NCBI GenBank assembly: GCA_950295325.1
Contig: OX485808.1
Span: 31,948,527 to 32,012,526, forward strand
From: Polytrichum commune
Lineage: Eukaryota > Streptophyta > Polytrichopsida > Polytrichales > Polytrichaceae
Direction: 5' to 3'
DNA length: 64,000 bases
The notes beneath the pieces are model-generated. The model did not search any database, was not told where the DNA came from, and saw nothing but the letters and a program-made list of their open reading frames with translations. The first letter of the stretch is position 1. Every line of letters begins with the position of its first letter. Of this stretch, positions 60,701-64,000 are shown piece after piece. The position numbers were made by a program, and so were the translations under genes.

Positions 60701-61267
60701 AAAAATTAACAACCATTCTAGGCTCAATAGTTAACATTATTGGGGGAACCTTTATGACCATTCAATGAGCACAAGAGTCTTCACTTTGATTATGAATAAG
60801 TATTTTATACGAGCTCTGAAATTTATGAGGAAAGTGGCTATGGCCTTGATTTGGATCTGCTAACCATCTTGTACAAAATTACGTGTTTCATTTCCTAGAA
60901 AACGGGGAGTTGGAAAACGTGACCATTTAAGGCCCATCTACCTTACCACATATATCTTATCACCATTGTCACACACAACAGTATTTTCAATTCCTCATTT
61001 CAAATATAAAATACGACGTGCTAAATATAGAAAATTTACTATTGCAATATTTGTTCTGAATGTGAGATCTCCTCAACTTGTATGTTGCAGTTAATTTGTC
61101 CAGCAAAGAGGGGAGTGATTCAACTGGGGAGTCTCACACAGGCTGGCACGCTTCTACCAAAAGCACCAAAAGGCTGGGGCTGGCGAACCGCATTCTTATT
61201 TGATGAACTTGCTGATCTTCTTCAGGGTGGATCCCTTCGTGTTGCAGCCGTTGTACAACTTGTGTAA
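49055..61267 (+). CDS. BTB/POZ-BACK domain protein with C-terminal MATH-like region, 15 coding exons
   Basis: Exons: 49055-49371, 49667-49850, 50770-50838, 51650-51748, 52116-52195, 52367-52555, 53035-53562, 54410-54644, 56273-56789, 57419-57617, 58604-58688, 58931-58982, 59159-59208, 59897-59944, 61091-61267. The frame is kept throughout, giving 942 aa. Domains: a poly-Ala run at 33-41; BTB at about 72-170 (SFSDIVVKAMG, HLHRLLLSRSSYFR, ALAYLYGHYP); a BACK-like segment at about 170-270 (FAESQDYGVHGERVRKACWGYL); an acidic, low-complexity middle; a Cys cluster C-x2-C-x6-C-x-C; a Gly-rich linker; and a conserved C-terminus (YAGSLWKVSVQAF, REKVTARYQLICP, PKGWGWRTAFLFDEL) that looks MATH/TRAF-like. 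BTB proteins usually bring substrates to CUL3 ubiquitin ligases. A conserved plant family with this layout exists, but I do not recall a gene symbol. The exon 9 donor (GTAGTG) is the least certain junction. Confidence 0.9.
49420..49590 (+). repeat. R1 dispersed repeat, left half, in BTB intron 1
   Basis: GACACCTTTATTTGACTGGA, GGACACCTAAAAGACATGTG, then CTCAATAGTCACCATAATTG. Orientation matches the gene. Confidence 0.65.
49881..50246. mobile_element. Foldback MITE copy 1, intron 2 of the BTB gene
   Basis: Nearly the whole 366 bp is one long hairpin. The left arm (about 49881-50050) contains GTTCATTGAGGGTCAAAC and the right arm its reverse counterpart GTTTGGCCCTCAATGAAC, with termini AGAGTTATCCT and AGGAGAACTCT. 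Each side is followed by ATT, a possible 3-bp target duplication. A related copy is at 56940. Transcribed within an intron, it could form double-stranded RNA. Confidence 0.75.
50965..51200 (+). repeat. R2 dispersed repeat, longest copy (BTB intron 3)
   Basis: TTAACCCTTTGAAGCTCTGA, GAGGCCCATTCTGGGCCTCA, AAGTGTCAAAAGTGAACCC, GGGAGATTTGAGTTTGTATA, AAATGACCTAGACTCAAATG. Confidence 0.6.
54694..54739. repeat. (CT)n-(AT)n compound microsatellite
   Basis: A CT run passes into an AT run, 50 bp after exon 8 of the BTB gene. Confidence 0.95.
55323..55430 (+). pseudogene. 5S rRNA-like sequence (relic of a 5S gene, 5S-derived SINE or Cassandra-type LTR)
   Basis: Located in intron 8 of the BTB gene. The order of blocks follows plant 5S rRNA: GGGTGC start, GATCYYAT, GAACTCCGNARTTAAGC, AATACTNGGATGGG, and a GTGCACC end. 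It is about 108 bp long, against about 120 for a real 5S gene. The box A/IE/box C promoter segments are recognisable but mutated, so transcription is doubtful. A TGTAACC just before it and ACTCACA about 200 bp after it leave open a solo LTR of a Cassandra TRIM element, which carries 5S sequence in its LTRs. I could not find matching target-site duplications. Confidence 0.6.
55662..55934. mobile_element. TIR element of the GGGTGNGTTTA family, copy A (intron 8 of BTB)
   Basis: Starts GAGGTGGGCTTACATTAGG and ends at one of two CCTANTGTAAACTC motifs (55882 or 55921). Inside it is clearly similar to copy B over about 230 bp (GGTCCAAGAAACTT, AAGCTTGAANATTGGTTTCT, GATGCCACATTAGCACCA). Confidence 0.6.
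55941..56198. mobile_element. TIR element of the GGGTGNGTTTA family, copy B (intron 8 of BTB)
   Basis: Left end GGGTGGGTTTACATTAGG; right end, reversed, GGGTGAGTTTAAACTAGG: 18-bp inverted termini with few mismatches. It is 258 bp, non-coding, directly follows copy A in the same orientation and ends 74 bp before exon 9. No clear target duplication. Superfamily unknown, possibly hAT- or Mutator-like. Confidence 0.65.
56940..57298. mobile_element. Foldback MITE copy 2, intron 9 of the BTB gene
   Basis: Same family and orientation as the element at 49881: AGAGTTATCCT left end, GGTACATGCTTGGAAGT and TTCATTGAGGGCCAAAC in the left arm, reversed equivalents in the right arm, and a mutated right end (AAAACTTT). 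It is about 359 bp and more diverged between its arms than copy 1, so probably older. Confidence 0.75.
58395..58560 (-). repeat. R1 dispersed repeat in BTB intron 10
   Basis: Contains TTTTTGGTGTCCATTCTTAA and CAAGCCTTGCAATACACC, the reverse of the R1 left half. It lies about 45 bp upstream of exon 11. Confidence 0.55.
60440..60595 (+). repeat. R2 dispersed repeat copy (BTB intron 14)
   Basis: TTAACCCTTAAAAGGTCTGC, AAGGCCCATTCCGGGCCTTG, AAAAGTGTCAAAAGTGAAAA, TAAATGACCTAGGGATT. It directly precedes an R1 copy. Confidence 0.6.
60605..60960 (+). repeat. R1 dispersed repeat, near full-length, in BTB intron 14
   Basis: All blocks are present in order: GGACACCTATATTTGAGTAC; GGACACCAAAAAGACGTG; AAAAGAGATTGGACTC; CTCAATAGTTAACATTATTG; ATACGAGCTCTGAAATTTAT; GAGGAAAGTGGCTATGGCC; and a CATTTAAGGCCCATCTACC end. 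Confidence 0.75.
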
Positions 61268-61489
61268 ACCCCATGACCTCCACTAAGGTATGTTGCCTAT
61301 TGTGTGCACTGTCAACTCCACACATTTTTGAGTCTTGGATCGAACTGTGAATTTTTCTCATCTGGTAAAGTAGTAATTGCATTTTTTTTTAATCATTGGA
61401 GTTGAGACGCACAAGTTATAGGTCAAAGTAAAGATTCTCTTTCTCTTTAAGTGATCACATAGGCCCTCAATATTGTGTTGTTATCAATT

Positions 61490-61725
61490 TAATCTAAGGT
61501 AGATGGGTCTTAAATGGTTAAGTTTTCCGACTAGCCCACTATTAGGATATGAAGCATGCCACTAGTATCCCCCCAATTATGTTGACTATTTTGCTTAGAA
61601 TGCTTATGATATTTGAGCACATAGTCCAATCTCTTTTAAACACTTGTCTTTTTGGTATCCATTTTTGGAGGCAAACCAAACCACATACCACTTAAAATTA
61701 GGTGTCTGATTAAGATAAGTAACTG
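61490..61725 (-). repeat. R1 dispersed repeat in the putative 3'-UTR intron
   Basis: GTAGATGGGTCTTAAATGG through CATAGTCCAATCTCTTTTAA and TTTTTGGTATCCATTTTTGG to ATTAGGTGTCTGATTA. An internal deletion removes part of the right half. Confidence 0.7.
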
Positions 61726-61729
61726 AATT

Positions 61730-61875
61730 AGGAACATCTGCCTCAGAATTGTGTCTATATTCTGAGCACATAGTCCATCCTGAACGTAGCACATTGCTGT
61801 TTGGTGTCCATTCTTAATCCCAAGCCTTGCCATATACCACTCAAATATAGGTGTTCATTGAGGAAGAGTGACCAC
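61730..61875 (-). repeat. R1 dispersed repeat, second tandem fragment
   Basis: A second reverse-oriented left half (GAGCACATAGTCCATCC, TGTTTGGTGTCCATTCTTAA, AAATATAGGTGTTCATTGA) directly follows the previous copy. Confidence 0.6.
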
Positions 61876-62664
61876 AGAAGATCCACTTACTTAACCACTA
61901 ACTTCTTACTAACTGCATGACTTGAAGAGTAACTTCAATATGTGACTTTGTAATTGCTAAATTAGGTTATCATTTTTTTTTGGTCATGTTTTGCAGAAGC
62001 CCTTTGAATGGTGCAGGATGAAGAAAGAAGCTCTATTAAGGATCCTTGGACTTAAATTAACTAGGTCAGCAAAAAAGGTACCCTTAGTGTTATGACATTG
62101 AACTGTGAGACTGAAAAATATTGGAAGGTCTCATGCTCACTTCCTTCCCTCAAGTTATCTCAAAGCATCAGAATTACCTCAAATTGTGTAATCTGAGCAT
62201 CACATACCTTGAGGGGGGTTCCAATGTAAAGCTCATTATAAAAAGTCATAATCCTGATTCTTAAAGTTGGTGATTAGATTAGCATTTGATGCACATTCTA
62301 ACTTAATATATCACATAGTCGTGAACCACGACCTTGTCATTTTCATCCCTCAATGTCAGTTTATGTTTCTTCTTTTGAAATGTTGTTGTGAAGGGCTTTA
62401 GGGGAGGTAGGTTGGTTGGGTAGAAAGAAATAGTATATGTACCACGATTGGAAATTGGGCATTTAGTGTGGGCCTATTATGCAAATGGGTGCTATTGGTA
62501 CCATTGGAAATATCTAAAAGAGGGGGTGTCTAATAAGTTGGTTTTGCAGTTTCAAAACCGAGTGGAATATAATGAGTTTCAAGCACTTTTTAGGGAATCC
62601 ATGTCTTCACCCTTGAACCTTGTTTGGATAAAGATGACAACCATGCACATTGATTATTTAGAGG

Positions 62665-62910
62665 CCTAACGTAGATGGGTCTTAAATGGTTACTTTCTCC
62701 AACTAGCCCGCTTCTCATAGGATATGAAACACTAGTATGAGATGGTTAGCAAATCCAAATCGAGGCTGTAGCCACTTTCTCATATTTTTTGGAGCTCATA
62801 TGAATGTCTCATGTATTATCAAAGTGAAAAATTCTTGTGCTCATTATGTTGTGTATTGAGCCTACGGTGGTTCCCATGTTTTGAGCATGTATTCCAAGGT
62901 ATTAAATGTG
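62665..62910 (-). repeat. R1 dispersed repeat, right half
   Basis: GTAGATGGGTCTTAAATGG, CAAATCCAAATCGAGGCTGT, TTTGGAGCTCATATGAATGT; breaks off after TTGAGCATGTATTCC. Confidence 0.65.
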
Positions 62911-63220
62911 CTTCTTGCATCCAAGAAGCATTAATGATTATATACACATGCTGTTTTCTGTAAGTTGAGGTTTTCCAAAGTAAAATTTGAGCACAATTTG
63001 GCCAAAAACATTGATGTTGATTAACGCACTGCTCCCTAATCCATTAGCCTTTTCGGCTTCCTGGACTTTAAATCAATTTCATTTCAATCCATACTTCCTG
63101 AGCACATACCTTTGTATGGATAATGCAACATACTGCCAAAGCAACAAACCAATGTACACTGGGTACTGGGGTATGAACCATGCCCTTGTCCATGATAGGT
63201 ACATTGATTATCCCAATTTG

Positions 63221-63369
63221 TGCATGTTACTATTCGGAGTTATGTAGTTCTATAACCATTTAATGAGAATGTAGTATTTTCTCCGAACAACCAATCGAAC
63301 TTTCGTTAGTAAAATTGAGCTCTTGAGTAAAAAGCTATTGCACTGTGTAACTCCAAATTGCAACATGCA
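63221..63369. mobile_element. Degraded small inverted-repeat element
   Basis: The ends pair imperfectly over about 30 bp (TGCATGTTACTATTCGGAG on the left; TTTGGAGTTACAC on the reversed right). The interior (63262-63310) shares an 'ACAACCAAT..GTTRGTAAAAT' block with the MITE at 40876, suggesting a related, older copy. Confidence 0.4.
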
Positions 63370-63841
63370 CTAAATGGGATATTCAAAAGCTTGAATTTAG
63401 ATTCATGATTCATAGGTGAACTCATCCATTAGAAATGTGAAATCATACTAACCTATCCCTCTAGCTTAAATTTTAAACTAGAGGAAATAATTGACTTAAA
63501 ACATAACATACCTCAAGTTGTGTACCTATGCATTGTGGGGCTCAGAATATGTTGAGCATAATGTCCCTTTCGTTATGGGCTTCCCGCACATTTTGGGTGT
63601 ACCTAGCTAGAGTATTGTTCATGAGATGACAAGCAACACTAACAACTAGACCACTCTGACATATGATTACATTGTGTATGTAGTGGAGACATTTACCAAA
63701 TTAGATTTAAAACCTTAGTATAAATCCATGAGTTTGTTTTCTAGAGGACCATTTGTATGTACACCTTTTCTTTTCTCTATACATTTATTGTTTGTAGGGG
63801 GGTTTCTTTCATAGTCAGCCATGCACGTCATTTAGAGTTTC

Positions 63842-64000
63842 AATCTCATGGTCACGGCTCTTGGCTCATGTGTGAAGTGGCCGTTGGGCACTTGCTTGTG
63901 GGCTCCCACAATCTCATGGTCACGGCTATCGGCTCGTGTCTGAAGTGGCCTTTGGACACTTTTCTGTGGGCTCCCACAATCTCATGGTCACGGCTCTTGG
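63842..64000. repeat. 68-bp tandem repeat array, truncated by the window end
   Basis: Units start at 63842, 63910 and 63978, each opening AATCTCATGGTCACGGCT. The first two differ at about ten positions; the third runs off the window. The array length is unknown. Confidence 0.8.

Larger units (their letters stand above)
61288..61996 (+). other. Probable 3'-UTR intron of the BTB gene
   Basis: Twenty bases after the BTB stop codon comes AAG/GTATGT (61288). A pyrimidine-rich acceptor TTTTGCAG ends at 61996 and is followed by ORF-free sequence. The junction would be only about 20 nt past the stop, too near to trigger exon-junction-dependent decay. The intron holds two minus-oriented R1 repeat fragments. 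Confidence 0.4.

Noticed and set aside
1-64000. CRISPR arrays, operons, organellar or viral insertions
   Set aside because: No regularly spaced identical repeats with unique spacers, no polycistronic layout, and no organellar or viral protein motif was seen.

Overview
This is nuclear DNA of a land plant. The protein-coding genes are split by many GT-AG introns and encode plant-type proteins: a half-size ABCG transporter, an F-box protein, a TRAPP-complex subunit, a BTB protein with plant-specific architecture and an Arabidopsis-like ribosomal protein. A telo-box precedes the ribosomal protein gene. The gene density (about one per 10 kb), AT-rich spacers and many small inverted-repeat elements fit a medium or large plant genome, possibly a non-seed plant, but I cannot name the species from sequence alone. 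I found no prokaryotic, organellar or viral features.

Layout. 1-6143: gene-poor, with decayed dispersed repeats, a 33-bp minisatellite and a foldback element. 6144-12310 (minus): a complete 7-exon ABCG half-transporter whose introns are full of repeats and microsatellites. 12311-17728: spacer with repeats. 17729-18946 (minus): an intronless F-box protein gene. 19560-19910 (minus): a doubtful small ORF. 22447-24192 (plus): ribosomal protein L26/uL24 in 4 exons. 26363-39703 (plus): TRAPPC8/TRS85 in 27 exons, 1400 codons. 39704-46900: spacer with three well-formed terminal-inverted-repeat (TIR) elements, one of which has the hallmarks of PIF/Harbinger. 49055-61267 (plus): a BTB/BACK protein in 15 coding exons (942 aa), probably with one intron in each untranslated region. 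Its introns hold many small transposable elements and a 5S rRNA-like fossil. 61997-64000: repeats, ending in a 68-bp tandem array cut by the window edge.

The exon models were built by hand. Every exon-exon junction keeps the reading frame, and the predicted proteins were compared from memory with the known families. The genes look like unrelated housekeeping or regulatory loci (membrane export, protein turnover, translation, vesicle tethering), not a cluster or pathway. I did not find a new multi-gene system. The most informative novelties are the small mobile and repeat families, several present in multiple copies in this one window, and some unusual splice features: a GC-AG intron, and a 5' splice site that abuts a microsatellite.
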